From contig JAUZOB010000210.1 in the NCBI GenBank assembly GCA_030706665.1, positions 1 through 5,994 of the forward strand: DNA of 5,994 bases, written 5' to 3'. Each line of letters starts with the position of its first letter. Within the stretch, counting starts at the first letter, position 1. The stretch comes from Bacteroidota bacterium. Its GTDB lineage: Bacteria > Bacteroidota > Bacteroidia > Bacteroidales > Prolixibacteraceae. The notes under the pieces are model-generated. The model saw nothing but the letters and a program-made list of their open reading frames with translations. It did no database searches and was not told where the DNA came from. A program made the position numbers and the translations under genes. This document shows positions 1 to 5,994 of the stretch, one piece after another.

Positions 1-1685
1 GGTAAAGAGAAATTAGGTTTCCAATCTTTTGCTAATTTTATTTCTAATGATTTGGATAAAATCTTTCTTAATCGCGTGTTATATGCAGATGTGCCAAAAT
101 CAGAAGGACAGGGTAATGCTTTAAAGCATCCATTTTCGCATGCATTGTATAATTCAACCATAGTCTCTGCATTTGATGGACCAAAGACTCCCGTGCAAAA
201 CTCCTTTTCTATTTTATCAAGTGAAGAATTAGGATTCCATAATTTTTGAGCACCCACATACGAATTAATTATTTCTGGCCATCCATGAAAACTTAATTCC
301 ATTGTATATAGACGTATTTCATTAGAAGCAGATTTAGGAATATTGCTGAGAAGCCGATTCATTTCGTGCATATTCAGCCATATTGTATTCAGCATCTCGT
401 TATCTCCGACATACCATGTCCAAACCTCTAAAGGCCGCTTACTGGCAAGAACTAATTCTGCCTGGTCTTTATTGTAAAGACGATGCATCGCAATCCCAAT
501 ATTACCGGGCATGAAAGTCGTATCCAAAAATTTTGCTCCACCGGCAATTGGTAAGTTGTATGTTTTATCATTAGCCATATCCGGGAAATAGGGATTGTAA
601 TTGGAGCGATCAACTAAACGTTCACAAGAACTCCAGAATTGTCCATTGGCCCATGTACTCAAGGTGCAGGCTATCTGTGGATTTTTTTCCTTAAAAGCTT
701 CGTAAAAACCGGCAGTTATTTCTTGTGGCGTTTTATAATGATCGCATCCATCTTTTTCACAACCTCCCGGATCCCCAATATGAATAATCAGATGATCCAC
801 TAAATTTCCATAACTTTCCGCTAAATCTTTCATGAAATGACGCATTATTTTTCTCTGCTCCGGATCATTCCATGATAAAATTTCGTTTTCGTCAAATAAG
901 CAATCCCCCCACTGAAACAATGATACATACATCCCATAATCTTTTGCTCCAGTTGCTAATGTTTGAACGGCTTTGCGAATTGAAGGCATTTTTTCATTTG
1001 AAAGTGCAGAGTACCCCCTGACTTCTTCTACTTCAATTCCATTATAACCAAATTGCCAGAATAGCTCAGGATACTGGCGAATCTTTCCTAATGGCCAGGT
1101 TTCATAGTCTGTATCTTTGAAAGGAGATCCTATCGGCACCTGACGACGAGCAGAGTTTCCTACGTCCATTAAACGAAGTTTAATAAAAGGATTATAGAAC
1201 TTACTGCCGTTTTCAACCCAAAGATCTTTCCCGTCATTGGCTATTTTGCAAATTAACCTTGCAACTCCTGCCTTTACTCCTGATTCTGTTTTTCCAACAA
1301 TATAAACTCTTGATTTTTCTTTCGAGACGATTATTTGAAAAGACTCATTGCTACAAGAGCTTTCAAAGGAAGATACTTGATTTTTTAAATTCCAACATGA
1401 AATATCATTCTCATCTGCAAGAATCCATTGCCATCCCTTATTGTTACTTTTTTTTAACTGATTAAAAAAAACTTGTTTTTCATTAATATTTCGCTCTTTT
1501 AAAAAGCTTTGCAGATACTTCCCCAATTTTTCTATTTGAGGAGAATTTGAACAAACAATTGTAACGGGTTGATCTTTCCCTGCTATTTTAACGAGATTTT
1601 TAGATGTTTCTTTGACTTCACTGGCAAAAGATTGATAAATATTTATTCCTATCAATAATATGCTGATTAGAATCAATTTTTTCAT
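1..1685 (-). CDS. Putative secreted glycoside hydrolase-like protein, GH20b-like N-domain plus TIM barrel (3' end off window)
   Basis: Seen: an uninterrupted minus-strand frame of 561 codons from ATG at 1685 to the left edge, with no stop in view. Residues 1-21 form a Sec signal peptide (MKK, a hydrophobic LILISILLIGI core, then SFA before S22), which fixes the start. Residues ~28-160 resemble the small alpha/beta domain preceding GH20, GH67 and GH84 barrels (strand VTIVCSN, strand SFQIIVS, then VYIVGKTESGVKAGVARLI). From ~168 a barrel-like order follows: KLRLMDVGN, GYNGIEVEE, MYVSLFQWGD, HLIIHIGDPGGCEKDGC, ACTLSTWANG, LEVWTWYVGDNE. Residues ~476-502 (YVGAQKLWNPNSSLDKIEKE onward to FG) recall the helical end of GH67/GH115/DUF4838-type enzymes. 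Inference: a periplasmic or surface glycosidase of this PUL. Candidate acidic residues are E218, E220, E221, D261, D305, E420 and D428; none can be assigned as catalytic. The family is unresolved, and it may be an uncharacterised hydrolase or a binding protein with a degenerate barrel. It lies 180 nt downstream of the SusD-like gene. Confidence 0.62.
   Translation of the reverse strand, partial: MKKLILISILLIGINIYQSFASEVKETSKNLVKIAGKDQPVTIVCSNSPQIEKLGKYLQSFLKERNINEKQVFFNQLKKSNNKGWQWILADENDISCWNLKNQVSSFESSCSNESFQIIVSKEKSRVYIVGKTESGVKAGVARLICKIANDGKDLWVENGSKFYNPFIKLRLMDVGNSARRQVPIGSPFKDTDYETWPLGKIRQYPELFWQFGYNGIEVEEVRGYSALSNEKMPSIRKAVQTLATGAKDYGMYVSLFQWGDCLFDENEILSWNDPEQRKIMRHFMKDLAESYGNLVDHLIIHIGDPGGCEKDGCDHYKTPQEITAGFYEAFKEKNPQIACTLSTWANGQFWSSCERLVDRSNYNPYFPDMANDKTYNLPIAGGAKFLDTTFMPGNIGIAMHRLYNKDQAELVLASKRPLEVWTWYVGDNEMLNTIWLNMHEMNRLLSNIPKSASNEIRLYTMELSFHGWPEIINSYVGAQKLWNPNSSLDKIEKEFCTGVFGPSNAETMVELYNACENGCFKALPCPSDFGTSAYNTRLRKILSKSLEIKLAKDWKPNFSL
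1448..1471 (-). repeat. Mirrored T8/A8 homopolymer pair within the hydrolase gene
   Basis: On the + strand, eight T plus AA, a 4-nt centre (CTGA), then TT plus eight A form a perfect 10-bp inverted repeat. It lies in codons ~72-80 of the hydrolase-like gene, encoding FFNQLKKS. In the coding sense, TTA AAA AAA presents an A_AAA_AAA slippery heptamer in the correct phase. A -1 slip there reaches TAA after one further codon, and a +1 slip reaches a stop within about twenty codons. Such tracts are prone to replication or transcription slippage; whether slippage occurs here is unknown. Confidence 0.75.
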
Positions 1686-1763
1686 GAATATTTTTTCGAA
1701 CAAAATTTGGTTAATGTAACTATTTAAGAAATTGAGAAAATACTGGAAGAATGTATGTTAAAC

Positions 1764-1808
1764 ATTCAAAATCGCCCTTGTTGTAAATCACAAGGGCTGA
1801 TTTTGAAT
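1764..1808 (-). terminator. Long stem-loop, likely terminator or attenuator between the SusD-like and hydrolase genes
   Basis: Arm 1764-1781 (ATTCAAAATC then GCCCTTGT) pairs with 1790-1797 (ACAAGGGC) and 1799-1808 (GATTTTGAAT). This gives an 18-bp stem with one bulged T at 1798 and an 8-nt loop. The GC core is flanked by an A-rich side and a T-rich side, the plan of a bidirectional intrinsic terminator. In the minus-strand transcript the descending side reads GATTTTGAATGTTT, which is U-rich but not a clean U-run, so termination may be partial. Position between the SusD-like stop and the hydrolase start fits an element that lowers read-through into the hydrolase. It could instead stabilise the upstream mRNA 3' end after processing. 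Confidence 0.55.
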
Positions 1809-1819
1809 ATTAATAGTGG

Positions 1820-1860
1820 GTTTAGTCTAATTTCTATTGCGAGAAAATAGGAAGCTAAAC
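1820..1860 (-). promoter_or_regulatory. Second stem-loop just after the SusD-like stop codon
   Basis: Outer arms GTTTAG (1820-1825) and CTAAAC (1855-1860) are perfect complements. Inside them TTTCTATT (1831-1838) pairs with AATAGGAA (1846-1853), with one G.U pair and the loop GCGAGAA. The two stems are separated by an asymmetric internal loop. The hairpin begins 5 nt past the SusD-like TAA. There is no U-run after it in the transcript, so it is not a classical terminator alone. With the stronger hairpin at 1764-1808 it makes most of this spacer base-paired. Its function is inferred from position only. Confidence 0.4.
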
Positions 1861-1865
1861 TTAAA

Positions 1866-4043
1866 TTACCATCCTGTATTTTGCCAGTTAACGCCTGTAA
1901 ACCCCATCATTTTAATTACATCGCTTTGATTAATAGGGTATAACAACCACTTGTCGGAAGAACAATTCCGATTAAAAGAGAAACGATTATAAGTAAATCC
2001 GGATTGAGTAGGTTCTATCCGCATTCCTGTTACAAGTTTATCCGTTTGATTCAAGATCTTCCATCGACGAACGTCAAAGTATCGATGCTCTTCAAATGCT
2101 AATTCAATACGGCGTTCATTTCGATATCTTGTTTCAAATTCTTTTGCGTCCATTCCACTTTTCAATCCAGGCATACCTGCTCTTGCTCGAATTGCATTGA
2201 CTGCATCTCTTGCACTCATCGTCATGTCGCTTTCTAAATTGATCTCAACATCCGGACCTGCTGATTGGTAAGCGGATTCTGCAAAATTTAGATATAATTC
2301 AGCTAAGCGAAATAGACGAACGGCCCCATCTGAATTGTTATTTGATCCTGATCTCCAGTTATTAAATTTACGCATGTAATATCCGGTTCTTGTATGAGTT
2401 CGATTTGACAGGGAAATTCCATCTTCACCACCAACATAAGTGTCGACGGTTTTGTTTGGTTGAATCTGAACAGGATCCATATTTTCGGCACCCTCTACTA
2501 TTGGCGTAAAGGTATTAGCAGCATAAGCAATCGAACTGTAATAATTGCCATCTAATGGGCTTCCATTGTAATAACTGACAGCGTCAGATGATCCATCTCT
2601 CCACTTCCATACTCCCACGACTTCGCTTCCATTATCCAAAACCCACAAATAATCGCCTGTAGGTTGTTCGCTAAAGGTTAAGGTAAGATTAGCACCGTCA
2701 GGGAAGTTTACAAAAGTTTTCCGGGCGATTGGAGTACCAGCAATTGTTGTCCAATAATCGTTATTCCACTTATATAAAGAATAAGTCAGATTCCCGACAT
2801 TGTTGCCCCAGCTGGGACATTGTGCATTGATTCCATAAAATGGAGCTTTCGCATTAAATTTCATAGCTGCAGCACCTGCGTCAAGGTATCTTGTGGCACC
2901 ATTATAATAGATAGAGGCATAAAACCGGGGATCACGTCCATTATAAGGGTTAGAAGGATCATAACCTGAATTCGGGTTTATGATCGGATCGTTATGATCC
3001 GATCCTTTATATCCCAATATTGGAGCTTCTCCATTTGCCATTTCATAACTATCTACTAACTCCTGGGTTGGACAAGGACCTGATTTATTCATTCCATCAT
3101 TTGAGGGCAATCCGGCATTTTTCCAAACTTCCATTTGACCGCCACCCTGATAAATAGTCTCTTTGTCAAATGCTCTTTGATCATTGGAGTTGGTTATAAA
3201 ATATAATGCATATGCATTTTGCGCAGCATTGGAAGAAGGAGCAACGTTAAAAAGTTTATAATCATGTTTCAGACATTGATACAAAGCTTCTTTATTAATT
3301 GCTGTCGCATCGGTCCATGAATATGTTCCATCTGTCCATAACGGACTGGCTGCATAAGTCACTGCTTCTGATTTAATCATATAAGGGATTGCTCTTGTCA
3401 TTATCCCATATTGATTGTCGTATATTTCCCATGGAAATCCTGTTTTTATCGTCGGTGCTTTCAATGCGGAATCACAATCTGCAAGAATGAAAGCAACCAC
3501 TTTTGAAAACTTTGCTTTACTGTCTTTTGAAAAATCATGATTCGTTTCTAATGGTTTATCAAAAATTGGAACTTCACCATATCTTTTTATTAACTGAAGA
3601 TAATAGAGGGCTCGTAAAGTATGAGCTTGTGCTGCCCAACCTTTCTTCTCATCATTAGTTGCATAAGCTGTACATTTCCATATGTTTGCCAGAAATACAT
3701 TACATTTTCGGATTCCCTGGTAAAGATATTCCCATGGACTTCCATCTGCCGAGTAACCGGCATAATTTGATGCATCAATTGAACCGGCATACCAAGCATT
3801 ATATCTGGATCCGGCTGTGTTATCGTCGCAATCTTCTGCTTCATCACAAAATGAGGATCGATCCATATATGGAGTCGGACAATGTCCATAGCAAGAATTT
3901 AAATATCCCAATGTTCTGTTTCGATTCGTGAAAACCTTATCCATGCTTATACGGCCGTCTGATTGTAGATCTAACTGATCATTACATGAAACAAAGAGGC
4001 CTGAAGCAACTATTGTGAAGAATAGGAATATATATTTTTTCAT
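1866..4043 (-). CDS. SusD/RagB-family outer-membrane glycan-binding lipoprotein (large form, 725 aa)
   Basis: Role, from the family: a surface-exposed lipoprotein that caps its SusC partner and captures oligosaccharides for import. Seen: a type II signal with a lipobox ending LFVSC, lipidated Cys at C20, which confirms ATG 4043. Next come an N-terminal SusD segment (to ~130) and the TPR-like helical core (~136-165, AAQAHTLRALYYLQLIKRYG). NPYNGRDPRFYASIYYNG lies at 365-382. The C-terminal SusD/RagB signature is at 576-661: LAELYLNFAES (580-590), AVNAIRARAGMP (614-625), ERRIELAFEEHRYFDVRRW (643-661). At 725 aa it exceeds classical SusD (about 550), mainly through a Trp/Tyr/Gly/Asn-rich stretch at ~384-553. 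It has 12 cysteines including the lipidated one, five of them at 51, 55, 66, 72 and 114. It starts 39 nt after the SusC-like stop and is surely co-transcribed with it. The bound glycan cannot be predicted. Confidence 0.97.
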   Translation of the reverse strand: MKKYIFLFFTIVASGLFVSCNDQLDLQSDGRISMDKVFTNRNRTLGYLNSCYGHCPTPYMDRSSFCDEAEDCDDNTAGSRYNAWYAGSIDASNYAGYSADGSPWEYLYQGIRKCNVFLANIWKCTAYATNDEKKGWAAQAHTLRALYYLQLIKRYGEVPIFDKPLETNHDFSKDSKAKFSKVVAFILADCDSALKAPTIKTGFPWEIYDNQYGIMTRAIPYMIKSEAVTYAASPLWTDGTYSWTDATAINKEALYQCLKHDYKLFNVAPSSNAAQNAYALYFITNSNDQRAFDKETIYQGGGQMEVWKNAGLPSNDGMNKSGPCPTQELVDSYEMANGEAPILGYKGSDHNDPIINPNSGYDPSNPYNGRDPRFYASIYYNGATRYLDAGAAAMKFNAKAPFYGINAQCPSWGNNVGNLTYSLYKWNNDYWTTIAGTPIARKTFVNFPDGANLTLTFSEQPTGDYLWVLDNGSEVVGVWKWRDGSSDAVSYYNGSPLDGNYYSSIAYAANTFTPIVEGAENMDPVQIQPNKTVDTYVGGEDGISLSNRTHTRTGYYMRKFNNWRSGSNNNSDGAVRLFRLAELYLNFAESAYQSAGPDVEINLESDMTMSARDAVNAIRARAGMPGLKSGMDAKEFETRYRNERRIELAFEEHRYFDVRRWKILNQTDKLVTGMRIEPTQSGFTYNRFSFNRNCSSDKWLLYPINQSDVIKMMGFTGVNWQNTGW
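2982..3004. repeat. Perfect 9-bp inverted repeat with four GATC sites
   Basis: GATCGGATC (2982-2990) and GATCCGATC (2996-3004) are exact reverse complements around a 5-nt centre, GTTAT. The repeat lies inside the SusD-like coding region, at codons ~347-354 (SDHNDPI). It could form a small stable hairpin in the mRNA or act as a protein-binding dyad. It may also be a by-product of codon choice, and no function is assigned. Confidence 0.6.
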
Positions 4044-4082
4044 AATGAGTAAATTTTCATGATTAATAATCGCTTAACCTTA
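4040..4082 (-). promoter_or_regulatory. SusC-SusD spacer with a mini-ORF overlapping the SusD start
   Basis: The 39 nt between the SusC-like TAA (4085-4083) and the SusD-like ATG (4043) are AT-rich, with no purine-rich Shine-Dalgarno at usual spacing. An out-of-frame ATG at 4060 opens a six-codon frame (MKIYSL). Its TGA at 4042-4040 overlaps the SusD-like ATG in an ATGA arrangement, as in translationally coupled genes. This could deliver ribosomes to the SusD-like start, or it may be chance. The short spacing supports one SusC-SusD transcript. Confidence 0.35.
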
Positions 4083-5994
4083 TTAGAACTGAATGTTTAA
4101 GCCTACATTGTATACTCTGTATACCGGAATTGAAGTATAACTTCCCTCAGGTCCAAAATCATCAGATTTCATCTTATCCCAAGTCAACAAGTTTTGACCA
4201 CTAAGAATAAATCGGATTTTACTAACGGAAATCGCTTTTGCAACATTATCTGATAAAGTATACCCAATCTCAACGTTTTTTAAACGTAAGTAAGCTCGGT
4301 TATAGCAATAGTAATCATTTGGTTCGTGGCTAACGGATTTGCTTAAAGATAAGGCAGGCGCAGTAATTTTTTCTCCATTTGCATATCGTTGAGCAGTCCA
4401 TGCATCCCGATGCAAAGAACCGAAAATGCCTTCATTACTGGTTTCATAGACTCCGGTTCCTCCATAAATTGAAGACCATTCCCCAACTCCCTGAAACATG
4501 AAACTAAGATCAAAAGTTTTATAATTAAGTCCTCCGTTGAAACTATAATAGTAGCGAGGAAGAGCTCCTGTCCCAATTGGGGCTTTGTCTTTTTCGTCTA
4601 TGATGTTATCATTATTCAAGTCCTTATATTTAAGATCGCCTACCCGGGGAGTCCCAAAGCTGTATGTTAGATGACTGTTATCGATCTCTTCCTGAGAATT
4701 AAAGAATCCGTTTTTATTACTGTAATCGACTAAATAACCAAATGCCTGTCCATATGAGTAACCTTCTTCCCATTTTCGATAGGCATAGTCTTTGGTTCTA
4801 AGTGCCTCATTCCAAGAGATAACAGTATTTTTTGCGTAACTCAGAAAACCTCCTACAGATACTGTCAGGTCTTTATTAATCGCTTTGGTGTAATCGGCAG
4901 TAATCTCATATCCTTTATTTTCAAATGCTCCACCATTGATACATGGGTAATTTCCAAGGGGAACGCCTTGATAAGATGGAATTGTTGCTACGGCTCCTAC
5001 GACCATATTCTCCATCCGTTCTTTAAATAGGTCTACAGATATGGATAAAGAATTGAATAAGCCCAAATCGATACCATAGTTTTGCTTTTTGGATATTTCA
5101 GCCTGAATATGAGGATTTCCAATCTGATTCTCATTAACGTAATAGCGAAGGCTTTCTATAGGTCCTCCTGCGCTAAGAATAACATTGTCAGTATAGGCAA
5201 ATCGACCAAGTCCACTTTGATCATTCGCAGTCTTACCATAAGAGGCTCTTAGTTTAAGATTACTGAGCCAATTAAGATCATGCATGAATGATTCACGTGA
5301 AATTACCCATGCTCCTGAAATTGCAGGAGTGGAGGTGAATCGATTATTTCTTGCATATTGTTCTGATCCGGAATATCCTAGATCAAATTTTAACAGATAT
5401 TTCTGATTATATCCATAAGAGGCTTCTATTCCGGAGTTAATCCTGTCATAAGGAAGACACCATGGAGATGCTTCGTCTGCTTTGGAAAGATCCTGAAATA
5501 ACATATAAGCCATCCCTGTAACATGATGTAAACCAAAATCCATATTATAGTCCATCATGGTTTTATAGGTCAGATGATAGTAGTATTGGGATCCTTTGCT
5601 ATAAGTAAGCGGAGTGTTGTTATTTATTCCTTTCTTGCTGAAAGTCAATAAATCAGGATCGTCATTTCTAACCCAACGCTCGTAATCTTGTGATGTGTTT
5701 AAGCTACTTACCGCATTGGTTTGATACATGAAGACTCCGGATGCAGATAATCCCTTTGTGAGAAAACTCATGTCCAAATTTAATCCTGCCTGGGAGTAGA
5801 TATTCGTTACTGTGTGTCGATTAAATCCGGAACGATTGATTTTTCCGTAAGTTGGAGAATCAATATAGTTGGTCGTTATAACCTGTCCGCCGGATGTCTT
5901 TCCGGTTAACGGATCAACAACAGCAGGGGTCACCGGGCCATAAACAGTAGAGGGCATGTCGAATATGCTCGCATATATTCCATCTGAGAAACCA
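4083..5994 (-). CDS. SusC/RagA-family TonB-dependent outer-membrane transporter (5' end off window)
   Basis: Role, from the family: a TonB-driven 22-strand outer-membrane barrel importing the oligosaccharides captured by the partner SusD. Seen: an open frame from the right edge to TAA at 4085-4083, giving 636 residues (about the C-terminal 60% of a ~1000-residue SusC). The ATG at 5957 is internal: the frame continues upstream with GFSDGIYASIFD before it. The signal peptide, carboxypeptidase-regulatory-like domain, TonB box and plug are outside the window. In visible numbering, barrel hallmarks include LKLRASYGKTAND at ~246-258 and GYEITADYTK at ~361-370. An Asp/Asn-rich EF-hand-like loop, GDLKYKDLNNDNIIDEKD, is at ~452-469, followed by the typical YKTFDLSFMFQG at ~491-502. 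YLRLKNVEIGYTL is at ~568-580, and the C-terminus NIQF ends in the aromatic residue used for barrel assembly. Paired with the SusD-like gene 39 nt downstream. Substrate unknown; the promoter is off-window. Confidence 0.97.
   Translation of the reverse strand, partial: GFSDGIYASIFDMPSTVYGPVTPAVVDPLTGKTSGGQVITTNYIDSPTYGKINRSGFNRHTVTNIYSQAGLNLDMSFLTKGLSASGVFMYQTNAVSSLNTSQDYERWVRNDDPDLLTFSKKGINNNTPLTYSKGSQYYYHLTYKTMMDYNMDFGLHHVTGMAYMLFQDLSKADEASPWCLPYDRINSGIEASYGYNQKYLLKFDLGYSGSEQYARNNRFTSTPAISGAWVISRESFMHDLNWLSNLKLRASYGKTANDQSGLGRFAYTDNVILSAGGPIESLRYYVNENQIGNPHIQAEISKKQNYGIDLGLFNSLSISVDLFKERMENMVVGAVATIPSYQGVPLGNYPCINGGAFENKGYEITADYTKAINKDLTVSVGGFLSYAKNTVISWNEALRTKDYAYRKWEEGYSYGQAFGYLVDYSNKNGFFNSQEEIDNSHLTYSFGTPRVGDLKYKDLNNDNIIDEKDKAPIGTGALPRYYYSFNGGLNYKTFDLSFMFQGVGEWSSIYGGTGVYETSNEGIFGSLHRDAWTAQRYANGEKITAPALSLSKSVSHEPNDYYCYNRAYLRLKNVEIGYTLSDNVAKAISVSKIRFILSGQNLLTWDKMKSDDFGPEGSYTSIPVYRVYNVGLNIQF

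Noticed and set aside
52..249. Plus-strand open frame of 65 codons
   Set aside because: It lies wholly antisense to the hydrolase-like gene, which has a continuous frame with recognisable structure. No signal or family features are seen.
1259..1465. Plus-strand open frame of 68 codons with a hydrophobic start
   Set aside because: It is antisense to the N-terminal part of the hydrolase-like gene. Its Leu/Phe-rich start mirrors AT-rich coding DNA, and no independent evidence supports it.
1701..1708. Possible Bacteroides -7 promoter element for the hydrolase (AAATTTTG on the minus strand)
   Set aside because: It matches TAnnTTTG at all but the first base. No clear -33 TTTG sits at the right distance, and the leader would be only about ten nucleotides.
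3659..3931. Plus-strand open frame of 90 codons, and minus-strand alternative frames inside 2303-2491, 3590-3889 and 4343-4576
   Set aside because: All overlap the SusD-like or SusC-like coding regions in other frames and have no recognisable protein features.
4061..4071. GATTA-A-TAATC palindrome in the SusC-SusD spacer
   Set aside because: A one-base centre cannot form a hairpin loop, and such AT palindromes are common by chance in this composition.
5955..5957. ATG as the start of the SusC-like gene
   Set aside because: The same frame continues upstream to the window edge, and the encoded protein begins mid-barrel without a signal peptide or plug, so this Met is internal.
5961..5980. Small inverted repeat ATATGC-tc-GCATAT near the right edge
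   Set aside because: The arms are short, the loop is only two bases, and it lies in SusC coding sequence; nothing separates it from chance.

Overview
This window is a piece of a Bacteroidota (Bacteroidales-type) polysaccharide utilisation locus (PUL). The evidence is a SusC-like TonB-dependent transporter followed by a SusD-like lipoprotein, a pairing characteristic of this phylum. The DNA is moderately AT-rich, and the gene starts lack strong Shine-Dalgarno sequences and sit in A/T-rich leaders, as is usual there. All three genes are on the minus strand, so transcription runs from high to low coordinates.

Layout in transcription order: (1) 5994-4083, the C-terminal ~636 residues of a SusC-like outer-membrane transporter, whose N-terminus lies beyond the right edge. 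(2) 4082-4044, a 39-nt spacer holding a six-codon mini-ORF whose TGA overlaps the next ATG. (3) 4043-1866, a complete SusD-like surface lipoprotein of 725 aa, longer than classical SusD. (4) 1865-1686, a 180-nt spacer with two substantial stem-loops, the second terminator-like. (5) 1685 to the left edge, 561 visible residues of a secreted, probably (beta/alpha)8-barrel glycoside hydrolase-like protein, whose C-terminus is beyond the window.

As a unit, SusD would capture a glycan at the cell surface and pass it to the SusC channel. The exported hydrolase-like protein would trim the glycan or the imported oligosaccharides. The substrate cannot be read from the sequence, and no regulator (hybrid two-component system, ECF sigma/anti-sigma or SusR) is in view.

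The SusC/SusD pair is recognisable but ordinary. The parts worth a second look are the hydrolase, which I cannot place in a named CAZy family with confidence; paired 8-nt homopolymer tracts early in its coding sequence; the structured spacer ahead of it; and an extra ~100-residue segment in the SusD-like protein. I see no mobile element, CRISPR array, tRNA, rRNA or defence system.
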